The notes: generated by a model from the sequence alone, not told the origin. Positions 18,301 to 26,867 are shown, counted from the first letter of the stretch. The stretch: DNA of 64,000 nucleotides from Bacteroidota bacterium (GCA_029781865.1 JAKOVW010000005.1:1-64000); one strand, 5' to 3'. Numbers and translations: made by a program.

Positions 18301-20113
18301 CCCAACCGGAAGCAAACAGGATATGTTTGATCATAATTCAACGGGATTCCCATTAACAGGTGGACACATTCAAGTGGATTGCAAACTTTGTCATGCTTCC
18401 GGATTCAAAGGCACACCCACGACATGTGAAAGCTGCCACTTAAACGATTTCAATGGCACTCAGAATCCAAATCATAGCAAGCTGGGTTTTAGCACAAATT
18501 GCGCATCCTGTCACACTACAGCTCCTCAATGGAAACCTGCTGTGTTTACAGATCATGACAAATATTATCCGTTAACCGGTGCTCATAAATTAATTGCGAC
18601 TGATTGTGCGGCTTGTCATAAGGGAGAATATAACAATACACCCAATACCTGTAATGGTTGTCACCAACAGAATTACAACCAAACCCAAAATCCCAAACAT
18701 GTTGATCTGGGTCTTTCAACCGATTGTGCAACCTGCCATACCACTGATCCGGGATGGAAACCAGCTCAGTTCGCTATCCATGACAATTATTATGTGCTGA
18801 CCGGAGGGCACAAATTAATTGCATCCAATTGCGTCGCTTGTCATAATGGCAATTACAATAAGACCCCGAATACCTGCGATGCCTGCCATCAAAAAAATTA
18901 TACACAAACGACTAACCCCAGTCATATTAAACTAGGATTTTCCACTGACTGCGCCAGTTGTCACACCACGAATCCGGGCTGGCAACCGGCACAAATGCCA
19001 AATCACGATAGCTATTATGTTTTAACCGGTGCACATAAAACGATAGAAATGGATTGTGCGGCCTGCCACAAAGGAAATTATAAGAATACACCGAATACCT
19101 GCGATGCATGCCATGCAAAAGATTACAATGGTACCACAAATCCAAACCACAAAAATTTAGGACTTACTATGGATTGTGCTCATTGCCATACCACCAATCC
19201 AAATTGGAAACCGGCATTATTTCCTGAACATAATAATTTTTATCAACTGAAGGGTGCACATGCAACCATATCAAATGATTGTGCAGCTTGTCATCATGGC
19301 AATTATACAAAAACGCCAAATACCTGTGTTGGATGCCATCTTGCAGATTACAATCAGGCTGGTAATCCAAATCACTCATCTCAGAAGTTTCCAAAAGATT
19401 GTGCAAGCTGCCATACTGAAACAGCATGGATTCCTTCAACCTTTAATCATAACAATGTCTATCCGTTAACCGGTGCACACGCACTTATTAAAGACAATTG
19501 TGTCATTTGTCACAATGGAAATTACAGCAATACGCCGAACACTTGTAGCGGTTGTCACCTGACCAACTACAACCAGGCCAGCAATCCAAATCATAAGAAA
19601 TTAGGATTTTCCCTGGATTGCGCAATGTGCCATACCACAGCTCCCGGATGGGCTCCTGCTTCTATGCCAAATCATGATAATTATTATCCATTGTTGGGTG
19701 CTCATTTAGTTATCAAATCCAATTGCGCTGCATGTCATAAGGGAAATTATAACAGCACTCCGAATACCTGTGTCGGATGTCATCTCGATGATTACAACCA
19801 GGCAAGTAATCCGAATCATGCATCAGCACAATTTCCAAAAACCTGTGAAACTTGTCATACGGTGAATGCGTGGAAACCATCCACGTTCAATCACGATGGA
19901 ATGTATTTCCCGATATATAGCGGCAAACATAAAAACCAATGGAATCTTTGTTCCGATTGTCATAACAACTCCGGAAATTATGCCGTCTTTACCTGTATCA
20001 CCTGTCATGAACACAACAATAAAAGCGAAGTAGACAATCAACATCAGGGAGTATCCGGTTATTCATATAATAGCAACGCTTGTTATTCATGTCACCCACA
20101 AGGAAAAAAATAG
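15308..20113 (+). CDS. Giant 64-haem c-type cytochrome
   Basis: A 1601-residue exported protein with a signal peptide (SSVILVISVVFQSLG) and 64 CXXCH motifs by hand count, one per 25 residues. After an irregular N-terminal part comes a 222-residue nine-haem unit repeated three times. Then four 75-residue three-haem units follow (pattern CASCHTT-x-PGWKPA, HD-x-YY, GAHK, CAACHKGNY, NTPNTC-x-GCH, NPNHK), and the C-terminal part returns to the longer unit. Conserved histidines between motifs fit bis-His ligation. No T9SS tail, lipobox or catalytic domain is visible, so it looks like an electron wire or store rather than an enzyme. The start is GTG 15308, inside the preceding gene; the next gene also overlaps its end. 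Nearest families are multihaem c3/c7-type cytochromes. Confidence 0.93.
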   Translation: MRSLSSVILVISVVFQSLGQSPHGVELKMNCAQCHSPSGWEVDRKLVSFNHDSTRFLLTGRHKDTDCKSCHPTLVFSEAKGNCFGCHQDVHQETVGKECSRCHNTASWLIDDIKSIHFQNGFPLNGSHALTDCKSCHVSASRLQFERIGNDCINCHRKDFEATDNPNHKNAGFSLDCANCHNPSSFEWKATAINHDFFPLTEGHFKVDCNKCHTGGDYKATPTDCYSCHKTNFESSLNPNHKAANLPTNCTDCHTTKPGWQPAEFKQHDGSYFPVYSGKHKNQWVNCNDCHLNPSNYKEFSCVVCHKDPKISQEHDHVNGYFFNDQACLACHPTGSKDQIFNHNNTNFPLTGAHQQVDCNKCHVTQFKGTSTACVDCHFQNYNGTKNPNHNGIGISLDCASCHTTAAGWKPARFDNHDAFFVLAGAHKVIANECASCHKGNYINTPNTCAGCHINDYDKTDNPPHKLQQFSTDCASCHKETAWKPATFEHDGQYFPIYSGKHKGQWTDCKSCHINPANIKEFSCVVCHRNPETDNQHKSVNGYWYNDHACLACHPTGDKLDKFDHNSTHFPLTGAHISVDCKSCHSGGFAGTSTLCSSCHTTDFNNSSNPKHQKLGFSMDCASCHTTAPGWKPARLDNHNQYYQIIGAHTAIAKDCAACHKGNYNNTPNTCSGCHIEDYNKTIDPNHSTLKFSTDCASCHSQNAWKPSTFDHDVKHFPIYSGKHQGVWTECKDCHTNPSNINVVSCTRCHTNPETNNKHDHVPGYFYNDQACLACHPTGSKQDMFNHNSTAFPLTGAHVQTECVKCHQTIFKGTSSICADCHKIDFNSSKNPNHVSLGFTMDCASCHTTAPGWKPAKLANHDQYYVLAGAHKMIAPNCASCHNGNYTNTPNTCAGCHLSDYTKTKDPSHTTLQFSTDCASCHTQIAWQPATFEHDGMYFPIYSGKHKGLWNECKDCHKNSGNYKEFTCTDCHSQFETSHQHERINGFFFNNQACLVCHPTGSKQDMFDHNSTGFPLTGGHIQVDCKLCHASGFKGTPTTCESCHLNDFNGTQNPNHSKLGFSTNCASCHTTAPQWKPAVFTDHDKYYPLTGAHKLIATDCAACHKGEYNNTPNTCNGCHQQNYNQTQNPKHVDLGLSTDCATCHTTDPGWKPAQFAIHDNYYVLTGGHKLIASNCVACHNGNYNKTPNTCDACHQKNYTQTTNPSHIKLGFSTDCASCHTTNPGWQPAQMPNHDSYYVLTGAHKTIEMDCAACHKGNYKNTPNTCDACHAKDYNGTTNPNHKNLGLTMDCAHCHTTNPNWKPALFPEHNNFYQLKGAHATISNDCAACHHGNYTKTPNTCVGCHLADYNQAGNPNHSSQKFPKDCASCHTETAWIPSTFNHNNVYPLTGAHALIKDNCVICHNGNYSNTPNTCSGCHLTNYNQASNPNHKKLGFSLDCAMCHTTAPGWAPASMPNHDNYYPLLGAHLVIKSNCAACHKGNYNSTPNTCVGCHLDDYNQASNPNHASAQFPKTCETCHTVNAWKPSTFNHDGMYFPIYSGKHKNQWNLCSDCHNNSGNYAVFTCITCHEHNNKSEVDNQHQGVSGYSYNSNACYSCHPQGKK
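16499..19396 (+). repeat. Coding tandem repeats in the 64-haem gene: three 666-bp units, then four 225-bp units
   Basis: Equivalent positions (the codons just before a CASCH-type motif) fall at 16499, 17165, 17831 and 18497, exactly 666 bp apart (222 residues, nine CXXCH). They then fall at 18722, 18947, 19172 and 19397, exactly 225 bp apart (75 residues, three CXXCH). Units are diverged at many bases but indel-free, so the frame is kept. Confidence 0.9.
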
Positions 20114-21765
20114 ATTTGATTCATTTCGTATTTAATATTCATTTTCAAAAGTTACAAAACATTCTTGTTTGTACAGGTATGCTTTTTTCCACATCCATTT
20201 TTTCGCAATCCCGGGACACTATGATTAAAGGTGTTATATCATTTGTATCTCCCAAAAATACTTATGTAAAATTTGACAATACCAATGCGATAAAAAACGG
20301 CGACACTCTATATATCAATACGGAAACAGGATTAAAGCCTGTGTTTGTAGTAATAAACAAATCATCGACGTCATGCGTTTGTACCCCATTGACAGAACTA
20401 AAGTTGACCCAATCAACCGAACTGCTTTTTAAATACAGTTATGTTCCGGTGAGTGAGGCAAGCAGGCAAATATCCAAACCACCAAAAGAGATAGTTAATA
20501 ATCCCGAACAGGACACCAGTAAAAAACTACAAAAATCTTCTTCCGTAAAAGTAAAAGATAATGACTGGAAAGGCCGGTTAACACTTTCGAGTTATTCGGG
20601 TTTTTCGGATATTATCAAGACGCCATCACACCGCCTTACCTACACCTTATCACTAAGCGGTGACCGTATTGGAAAAACGGGATTGTCGATTGAGTCTTAT
20701 ATTTCCTTCCGGCATAAAATTGGAGAATGGTATAAAGTAAAAGAAAATATAAATGATGCATTGAAAATTTATGCACTTGCAGCCAGATATCAATTCAAGA
20801 ATAACCTGGAAGTGTCTCTGGGAAGAAGAATAAATTACAGGCTATCCAGCATGGGTGCGATCGATGGTATCCAGGTAGAAAAAGGTTTTCCGCATTTTAT
20901 CATTGGTGTTGTGGCTGGATCAAGACCCGATTATTATGATTACGGAGTCAATCTGAAGTATTTTGAAACCGGTGCTTTCATCGGGCACAACTTAAATATT
21001 GGCAACAAATTGAATATTGAAAATACATTAGCCATAGTCAATCAATTGAACCACGGTAAAACCGACCGCAGATTTTTACATTTTCAGCATTCGAGTACCT
21101 TATTCAATAATCTTAGTTTATTCAGCTCAATGGAATTCGATATGTATCAAAAAATCAATGATGTTGAATCCAATACCTTAAGGCTCTCAAATATTTATCT
21201 AACACTGCGGTACCGCTTTTCCAGAAAACTCAGTTTTTCTGCCAGCTATGACGCAAGGTCCTTTATCATTTATTATGAAACGGATAAAAATGCAATAGAC
21301 CGGTTACTGGAGGAGGCAACAAGACAAGGACTTAGATTACAAATAAATTACCAACCGTTCAGAATGTTATCCTTAGGCGTAAGCGGAAATTTGCGTTTTC
21401 AAAAGGATCACCTGAATGAATCTAAAAACCTGAATGGCTATTTGACTTATTCCAATATCCCATTGTTAAATTGTTCAGTAAATATTACATCAAATTACCT
21501 GCAGACCCAATATTTGGAATCAAAAGTGATCGGGCTAACCTTATCCAGAGACATAATCAGTTCCAGGGTTTATGGAGATGTCTATTACCGGTTGGCGGAT
21601 TACAATTATTTCAATTCTGAATACGGGTCAACCCAAAGAATGATCGGGCTTAACCTATCTTACCGGGTCAACAATACGCTATCCTTTAATGCCTATGGGG
21701 AGGAAACTTTTGAACAAAATTCCCGTTATCTGATTGTAAATTTGAGAGCTATGCTGCGATTTTAA
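20089..21765 (+). CDS. Outer-membrane beta-barrel protein, putative porin partner of the multihaem cytochromes
   Basis: About 558 residues. The ATG at 20089 lies inside the end of the 64-haem gene (25-bp overlap); the track start is a TTG three codons earlier. A hydrophobic export segment (ILVCTGMLFSTSIFS) is followed by a soluble domain of about 120 residues. From about residue 160 there is a long series of alternating amphipathic strands with aromatic girdle residues (for example LTLRYRFSRKLSFSASYDAR) ending in a C-terminal phenylalanine (RAMLRF). That is the mark of an outer-membrane barrel. Its place in an overlapping operon with two multihaem cytochromes recalls porin-cytochrome conduits such as MtrAB and Geobacter OmbB, but I see no sequence family match. 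It carries no CXXCH. Confidence 0.75.
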   Translation: MSPTRKKIDLIHFVFNIHFQKLQNILVCTGMLFSTSIFSQSRDTMIKGVISFVSPKNTYVKFDNTNAIKNGDTLYINTETGLKPVFVVINKSSTSCVCTPLTELKLTQSTELLFKYSYVPVSEASRQISKPPKEIVNNPEQDTSKKLQKSSSVKVKDNDWKGRLTLSSYSGFSDIIKTPSHRLTYTLSLSGDRIGKTGLSIESYISFRHKIGEWYKVKENINDALKIYALAARYQFKNNLEVSLGRRINYRLSSMGAIDGIQVEKGFPHFIIGVVAGSRPDYYDYGVNLKYFETGAFIGHNLNIGNKLNIENTLAIVNQLNHGKTDRRFLHFQHSSTLFNNLSLFSSMEFDMYQKINDVESNTLRLSNIYLTLRYRFSRKLSFSASYDARSFIIYYETDKNAIDRLLEEATRQGLRLQINYQPFRMLSLGVSGNLRFQKDHLNESKNLNGYLTYSNIPLLNCSVNITSNYLQTQYLESKVIGLTLSRDIISSRVYGDVYYRLADYNYFNSEYGSTQRMIGLNLSYRVNNTLSFNAYGEETFEQNSRYLIVNLRAMLRF

Positions 21766-21824
21766 AATCAGGCTGCTTTGATTACAAAAAATCATTTATT
21801 TACTAAAATCAATTTTTCCGTTTT

Positions 21825-22562
21825 ATGAAATACAGAATCTATTTACGGCTCATATCATTCGTGCTGATCTTGTTATCCTGTAACTCCAAACCTACTGTTG
21901 TAGAGCCGGTTAAATCAACATCAGCAGACAACCCTGTCACTGAAGCTGATAAAACGGTCAGCCATAAAATAACGGTAGAAGACGTTTTGCAAACTAAAAA
22001 ATATACTTACCTCAAGGTAGCCGAAGAAAACCTGCAGTCCTATTGGATTGCCATTTCCAAAGCAGATGTAAACAAAGGAGATAAATGTATTTATACCGGT
22101 GGATTAAAAATGAAGGGGTTTAAAAGCAATGAATTAGATCGCATATTTGACGAAGTCATCCTGGTGTCCAATATCAGCAGGCAAGGCGCGCCCTATGAAT
22201 CATTGGTAAATGAATCTCTTTCAGAAATGCAAAATGCGGAAAAAACGGTAAAACAGGAAAAGATTATTCCGGTAAAAGGAGCAACAAACATTTCAGACAT
22301 CTTAGCCAATCCCTCAAAATATGAAGGAAAATTGATTACTGTTACCGGCAGATGTACAAAAATCAACCATCAGATAATGAACAGAAACTGGATTCATTTG
22401 GAGGATGGCTCAAAAGACCACAAGGAAATCACAATTACTTCACAGGATGTTTTGGACATTGGTGCTGTAGGGATTTTCGAAGGTAAAATTTCTTTAAACA
22501 AAGATTTTGGTGCTGGCTACAAATATGAAGTAATCATGGAAGAAGCAAAGATGAAAAAATAA
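21825..22562 (+). CDS. Lipoprotein with two OB-fold-like domains
   Basis: A 245-residue protein with a lipobox ending at Cys19 (VLILLSC), so it is lipid-anchored in the inner or outer membrane. The first domain (about residues 45-125) has the pattern KKYTYLKVAEENLQSYWIAI, then GDKCIY, MKGFKSNELDRIFDEVILV. The second (about 155-245) has NISDILANPSKYEGKLITVTG, WIHLEDGS and GIFEGKIS. Both look like the small OB-fold domains that often accompany periplasmic cytochromes. The gene follows the barrel gene by 59 bp and ends the rightward cluster, converging on ccsBA. A supporting or assembly role for the conduit is an inference from position. Confidence 0.7.
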   Translation: MKYRIYLRLISFVLILLSCNSKPTVVEPVKSTSADNPVTEADKTVSHKITVEDVLQTKKYTYLKVAEENLQSYWIAISKADVNKGDKCIYTGGLKMKGFKSNELDRIFDEVILVSNISRQGAPYESLVNESLSEMQNAEKTVKQEKIIPVKGATNISDILANPSKYEGKLITVTGRCTKINHQIMNRNWIHLEDGSKDHKEITITSQDVLDIGAVGIFEGKISLNKDFGAGYKYEVIMEEAKMKK

Positions 22563-22663
22563 ATATTTAAGAGCTTATGTAATCTTTGTGACTACGTGGT
22601 ACAAATTCACAAACTAAAACTTACCTCTTACTCATAGAAATTTAAAATTAGTATAACTTCCGA

Positions 22664-25600
22664 TTAGATCGAAATTTTATCTGCTAATTTTTTAGTTTTC
22701 CAATAAGCTAACACACTGATCAAAATTAATATTCCTACTGTATAGTAAACAAATGTGGGAACGGGCACCGGATCACCCGCAGCATAAGAATGCAATCCTG
22801 ACAAATAGTAATTGACTCCAAAGTAAGTCATCATTACAGATGCGAATCCAAATAAAGTTGCAGTATTATATGCATATTTACTTTGTAAGCCCGGAATCAA
22901 ACGCATATGGAGAATAAAAGAATAAACCAGGATAGAAACAAGTGCCCAGGTTTCTTTTGCATCCCATCCCCAATATCTTCCCCAGGATTCATTCGCCCAA
23001 ACTCCACCCAGATAGGTTCCAATACTCAACATTACAATTCCGCCAATTAAAGTCATTTCACTTGTATAACTCAATTCAGCAATGATCCGGTCCATACGTA
23101 CTTTATTTGAACGAGTTGTAAATATCATTAGCGTAAGGTTAAGTGCACCAATAATAGCTCCCAGTACTAAAAAACCATAACTGCCCGCTTCAAGCGATAC
23201 ATGTATTGTCAGCCAATAGGATTTTAAAACAGGTACCAGTGGAGTTATCTCCGGATCGAGCCAGCTCAATCCTGCTACCATCAATACTGTGGACGATAAA
23301 ATAGTAGCTGCGGCAAGCCCACCCATGGATTTTCTTGAAAACAACATGGCTGCAAGAATAGTAGTCCATGAAATATAAATCATGGATTCATATCCATTAC
23401 TCCAGGGAGCCCTACCGGAAACATACCAACGCAAACCAAGTCCTGTAGTTTGCATAACAAATCCAAATACCAAAATAATAAAGGCCATTTTGAATGGCCA
23501 ATTCAAAGAAGTTGCCGGAGCAAAAATAGAAATGAACAGCAAACTCAGAAAAACGAGTCCCAATATTCCAAATAGTTTTCCCAGGCGATCAAACACATTC
23601 ATTTCATTTAAAAATAACTCGGCACTAATTTTCTGATCGGAAGGATAGACTTCACTTCCAAGCTTTCGCTGATATTGTTTTAATTCGAATATCAAATCGT
23701 TTGGCGTTTTCCAATTATTCGTACTTACCGCATCTTTAACCGTTGAAACATAGGCATTGAAAAACTTACCCGGAAAAGATTGATCTTCTGTTTGCGAACC
23801 CTGATGGTGGAACTCTTCAGGTGCTTCCCATTGGTTGTTTTTATCACCCTGAACCGGAAATATCTTCAGAATGCTGCCCGAAAAAACCATGCTAACAATA
23901 TTTACTTTCTCATCCAGCTTAATGATTTCTTTTTCAAATACACCACGATCTACTGGCTTCATATTATATGCATAACGAACCTCGTTTTTAATTTTATATT
24001 CTCCATTGCCATCAAAAAAATCAAGATAGGATACCATCTGATTTTTTGTTTGGAACAATTCCATAATTTTTTCGTGCGAACCAATTTTTATAATTGGTGC
24101 TTTATTCCATAGCTCGGGAAAACTAGCCATACTTATTAAAATCTGATCTGAATTCATACCAAAGAGCTCTTCTTTCCTGGACAGCTTTCGCATGATTTCG
24201 CGGGCGAGTGTATTCATTGGCTTCATTCGTCCATTCGGATCCTGAACCACCAGACGCCCGAATTCATTTGCATGTTGTGCCTGAATAACAGGATAGGCGA
24301 AATCAGAATCAGAGCGGCTCTGACTAAATCCGGATTGAAGTTGAGTGAGAAAAACCAGAAGCAAAATAGCTGATTTACCGACTGCCCTGATAGTAGAAAT
24401 ATTTTCTTTTAACAGATTGAATCTGCTTTTTTTGCTAAAGAAAATGGCTACTAAGCCAAGCGTTAATAAAATATAACCGAGATAGCTTATACGGGTTCCC
24501 CATGCATCGTGATTCACACTGAGATAAGTTCCCAATTCATCTTTATCAAATGAAGATTGAAAAAAACGATATCCATCGTGATCCAAAATGTGATTCATAT
24601 AAATACGGATATTTTCATTAACATTTGATCTTTTATCGATCAACGTCACCTCACTTGCATACGATGACGCGCTGTTTGTACCAGGGTAGCGCTCCATGAT
24701 AAAGTCATTTAATTTGACATAAAAGGGAACTGTAAAATACTTTGAGCCATAATTCATTGCCAAATGAACATTACCCAATTCAATATTGCGTGGATTGCCT
24801 TCTATTCCTTGTCCTCCGGAAATATAAAATTGCTCTTCTTTGCCATTCGCACTTACTTTAACATGAAGCGCTCCCAGACTCGAGCTACTCATTTTCAAAT
24901 CCGATGACTTTAAGACCACCTTTGCCTTTGGTTTGAATTCAGCAACAACAAAATTAAAGCTACCCATATTATGCAGAGCGCGGGTCAGCAAAGGCTGATA
25001 TTCTGTTGGGGTAATGGTATCTCTTTTTTGTGTTGCCATTACCATTCTCATGATCGTTGATTTTGTTTTAAACAGAAGAGCATCATTTTCATATTTAATA
25101 TTGATGGCATCTTCCTGATCCGGCACTCCGAAATTAAACCTCATACCATTAAACACAGCACTGGTATTGTTTTTAAGCATATACTCTTCCCTGCCCATTT
25201 CACCACCAATAACAATTTTCACATAAGCACTTCCATCAGGATCTTCAACCAATGTTTCCGCAGGATTAGGCACAAATCCAAGTACTTCTACATTAACTTG
25301 TTCATTTCCGAACAAAAAAGATTTTTTATACTCATTCTTGCCCAAGGTTGCAAACAACACTTTATCATCAACCCGGTATTCCTGATCATTGATATTTGCT
25401 TTGATTTGCAGATAGGTATCAGATGAAATAAATGAATTGGCAGATTCTCCTTCCCGGATATGCATTATTCCTTCAAAACTAAAATACCGCGTCACAGCGG
25501 CACCAGCAAGTATGATAATAATGGCCAGATGAAAACAAAGCAATGCCCATTTTTTCTTTTGAACCATTTGAAACTTAAAGACATTGACGATGATACTAAT

Positions 25601-25783
25601 TCCAAAAAGAATCAAAAGTCCTTCAAACCAATGCGTCTTAAAAATGGCTTTCTGTGCGGAACTTGTGCCATAATCATTTTCAATAAATGTGGCATAACCA
25701 ATTGAAGCTGCAAAAAGCAAGGTATAAACACCTGCCGCCGCAGAAGAAAAAAGAGCATAAAATAATTTTCTGAATAGATCCAT
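22664..25783 (-). CDS. ccsBA: Fused ResB-CcsA cytochrome c synthase (System II)
   Basis: A 1039-residue membrane protein that carries haem to the periplasm and joins it to CXXCH motifs. The N-terminal ResB/CcsB part has helices near residues 10-30, 50-70 and 78-98 (CFHLAIIIILAGAAV) and a large periplasmic domain. The C-terminal CcsA part contains the haem-handling WWD motif (WGRYWGWDAKETWAL). It also has external histidines in WLTIHVSLEAGSY and YYLSGLHSYA that are known haem ligands in this family. The fused form is common in Bacteroidota. It is convergent with the multihaem operon, only 101 bp apart, and would be needed for its 87 haems as well as for cbb3 CcoO and CcoP. An FNR-like box lies 48 nt before the start. 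Confidence 0.93.
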   Translation of the reverse strand: MDLFRKLFYALFSSAAAGVYTLLFAASIGYATFIENDYGTSSAQKAIFKTHWFEGLLILFGISIIVNVFKFQMVQKKKWALLCFHLAIIIILAGAAVTRYFSFEGIMHIREGESANSFISSDTYLQIKANINDQEYRVDDKVLFATLGKNEYKKSFLFGNEQVNVEVLGFVPNPAETLVEDPDGSAYVKIVIGGEMGREEYMLKNNTSAVFNGMRFNFGVPDQEDAINIKYENDALLFKTKSTIMRMVMATQKRDTITPTEYQPLLTRALHNMGSFNFVVAEFKPKAKVVLKSSDLKMSSSSLGALHVKVSANGKEEQFYISGGQGIEGNPRNIELGNVHLAMNYGSKYFTVPFYVKLNDFIMERYPGTNSASSYASEVTLIDKRSNVNENIRIYMNHILDHDGYRFFQSSFDKDELGTYLSVNHDAWGTRISYLGYILLTLGLVAIFFSKKSRFNLLKENISTIRAVGKSAILLLVFLTQLQSGFSQSRSDSDFAYPVIQAQHANEFGRLVVQDPNGRMKPMNTLAREIMRKLSRKEELFGMNSDQILISMASFPELWNKAPIIKIGSHEKIMELFQTKNQMVSYLDFFDGNGEYKIKNEVRYAYNMKPVDRGVFEKEIIKLDEKVNIVSMVFSGSILKIFPVQGDKNNQWEAPEEFHHQGSQTEDQSFPGKFFNAYVSTVKDAVSTNNWKTPNDLIFELKQYQRKLGSEVYPSDQKISAELFLNEMNVFDRLGKLFGILGLVFLSLLFISIFAPATSLNWPFKMAFIILVFGFVMQTTGLGLRWYVSGRAPWSNGYESMIYISWTTILAAMLFSRKSMGGLAAATILSSTVLMVAGLSWLDPEITPLVPVLKSYWLTIHVSLEAGSYGFLVLGAIIGALNLTLMIFTTRSNKVRMDRIIAELSYTSEMTLIGGIVMLSIGTYLGGVWANESWGRYWGWDAKETWALVSILVYSFILHMRLIPGLQSKYAYNTATLFGFASVMMTYFGVNYYLSGLHSYAAGDPVPVPTFVYYTVGILILISVLAYWKTKKLADKISI

Positions 25784-25831
25784 TCAATTACAATTGATTT
25801 ATAAAATTACGAAATTTATTTAGCAATAAGC

Positions 25832-25845
25832 CTGATTTCCATCAA
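25832..25845 (-). promoter_or_regulatory. FNR/FixK-like box upstream of ccsBA
   Basis: Forward sequence CTGATTTCCATCAA (reverse TTGATGGAAATCAG) matches TTGAT-N4-ATCAA at 9 of 10 positions, 48 nt upstream of the ccsBA start. From 25846 to 26172 I see only AT-rich DNA and no further element. Confidence 0.5.
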
Positions 25846-26172
25846 CAAATAGGAGATAACAGAATAATAACTAATTCGCCTTTTTTGTTGCAACGACAGG
25901 GTTGCTTCATCCTTCTTAAATCGCGTTCTATCCGCAATTATTCCTGTGCCGGAATGGAAACTACAATAATTCCGCCACCTATATTATATTCATAAGATTT
26001 GATTTAATTTGCCAACAATTAAAACGGTACCATTTACATTATGCCTGCGCCCATTTTAAATGCTTTAAACCCATCAATGAATGCATTCATGGAAAAAGCC
26101 GCTGATTTTATCAAAAGAAATGCATTATAACCCGCGATTAAAAACGGACTAAAACAAGTAGAAAAGCCATAC

Positions 26173-26667
26173 ATGTCTGATCTAAAATTTTTTATACGCC
26201 CAGCGAATAACCTTGACATTCCATCCATCAAAAAAGTAGTATTTACTTCTTTGATGGAATATGGCCTGATACCTGATGAATTTGGAAAGGATAATGATTT
26301 GAATGACATTGAAAAGAATTATTTTGAAAGGAACGGTTTCTTTGGTGTTTTGATTGAAGCTGACTCTTCACAAGTCATTGGAACATTCGGATTATTTCCA
26401 GCCAGGTATCCGGTCTGCGAGTTACGAAAAATGTATCTTTCAAAACCATTCAGAGGTCAGGGTCTTGGAAAGGTATTAATGGAAGCTGCTATTAAACATG
26501 CAACAGATATGCATTTTCAGAAATTAATCCTGGAAACAGTAAGTCCATTAAAAGAAGCAATTGCTTTGTATAAAAGTTATGGATTTATAGAGATTACCCC
26601 GGCAATAATAAACAAAAGGGTTGATCAGGCATATGAATTGAACTTACAAAATCCGATTTTACGTTAA
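26173..26667 (+). CDS. GNAT family N-acetyltransferase
   Basis: A 164-residue acyl-CoA-dependent acetyltransferase. Beta strands lead to the acetyl-CoA motif RGQGLGKVLMEAA (R/QxxGxG/A) near residue 98, preceded by CELRKMYLSKPFRG and followed by KLILETVSPLKEAIALYKSYGF, which are typical of the fold. The N-terminus FFIRPANNLDIPSIKKVV is also typical. The start ATG at 26173 fits. The substrate cannot be predicted. It stands alone between ccsBA and the 2-oxoacid oxidoreductase genes. Confidence 0.88.
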   Translation: MSDLKFFIRPANNLDIPSIKKVVFTSLMEYGLIPDEFGKDNDLNDIEKNYFERNGFFGVLIEADSSQVIGTFGLFPARYPVCELRKMYLSKPFRGQGLGKVLMEAAIKHATDMHFQKLILETVSPLKEAIALYKSYGFIEITPAIINKRVDQAYELNLQNPILR

Positions 26668-26811
26668 ACAGGTCCCGATCATTTCTGCTTCCCGGAATTC
26701 AATTTTGCCCTTCACATCATAAATTACAAATCATAAAATAACAGTCCCTTTTAACAGGTTAGGGCAGCAAGAATTAACCATATATCTACAATTCCCAGAA
26801 TCAATTCTTCA

Positions 26812-26841
26812 TTGTCATTTCCCCTCCAAATGATATCTTTG
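26812..26841 (+). promoter_or_regulatory. Bacteroidota-type promoter for the 2-oxoacid oxidoreductase operon
   Basis: TTG at 26812-26814 (-33) and TATCTTTG at 26834-26841 (-7, TAnnTTTG) are separated by 19 bases. This is the expected sigma factor spacing, 26 bases before the TTG start at 26868. Confidence 0.6.
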
Positions 26842-26867
26842 TACCGCTTTTTAAGACAGTATACATT

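Noticed and set aside
16136-20044. Many antisense and out-of-frame ORFs across the 64-haem gene
   Set aside because: Regular CXXCH codons keep other frames open by chance; the products are repetitive, and none has a recognisable domain.
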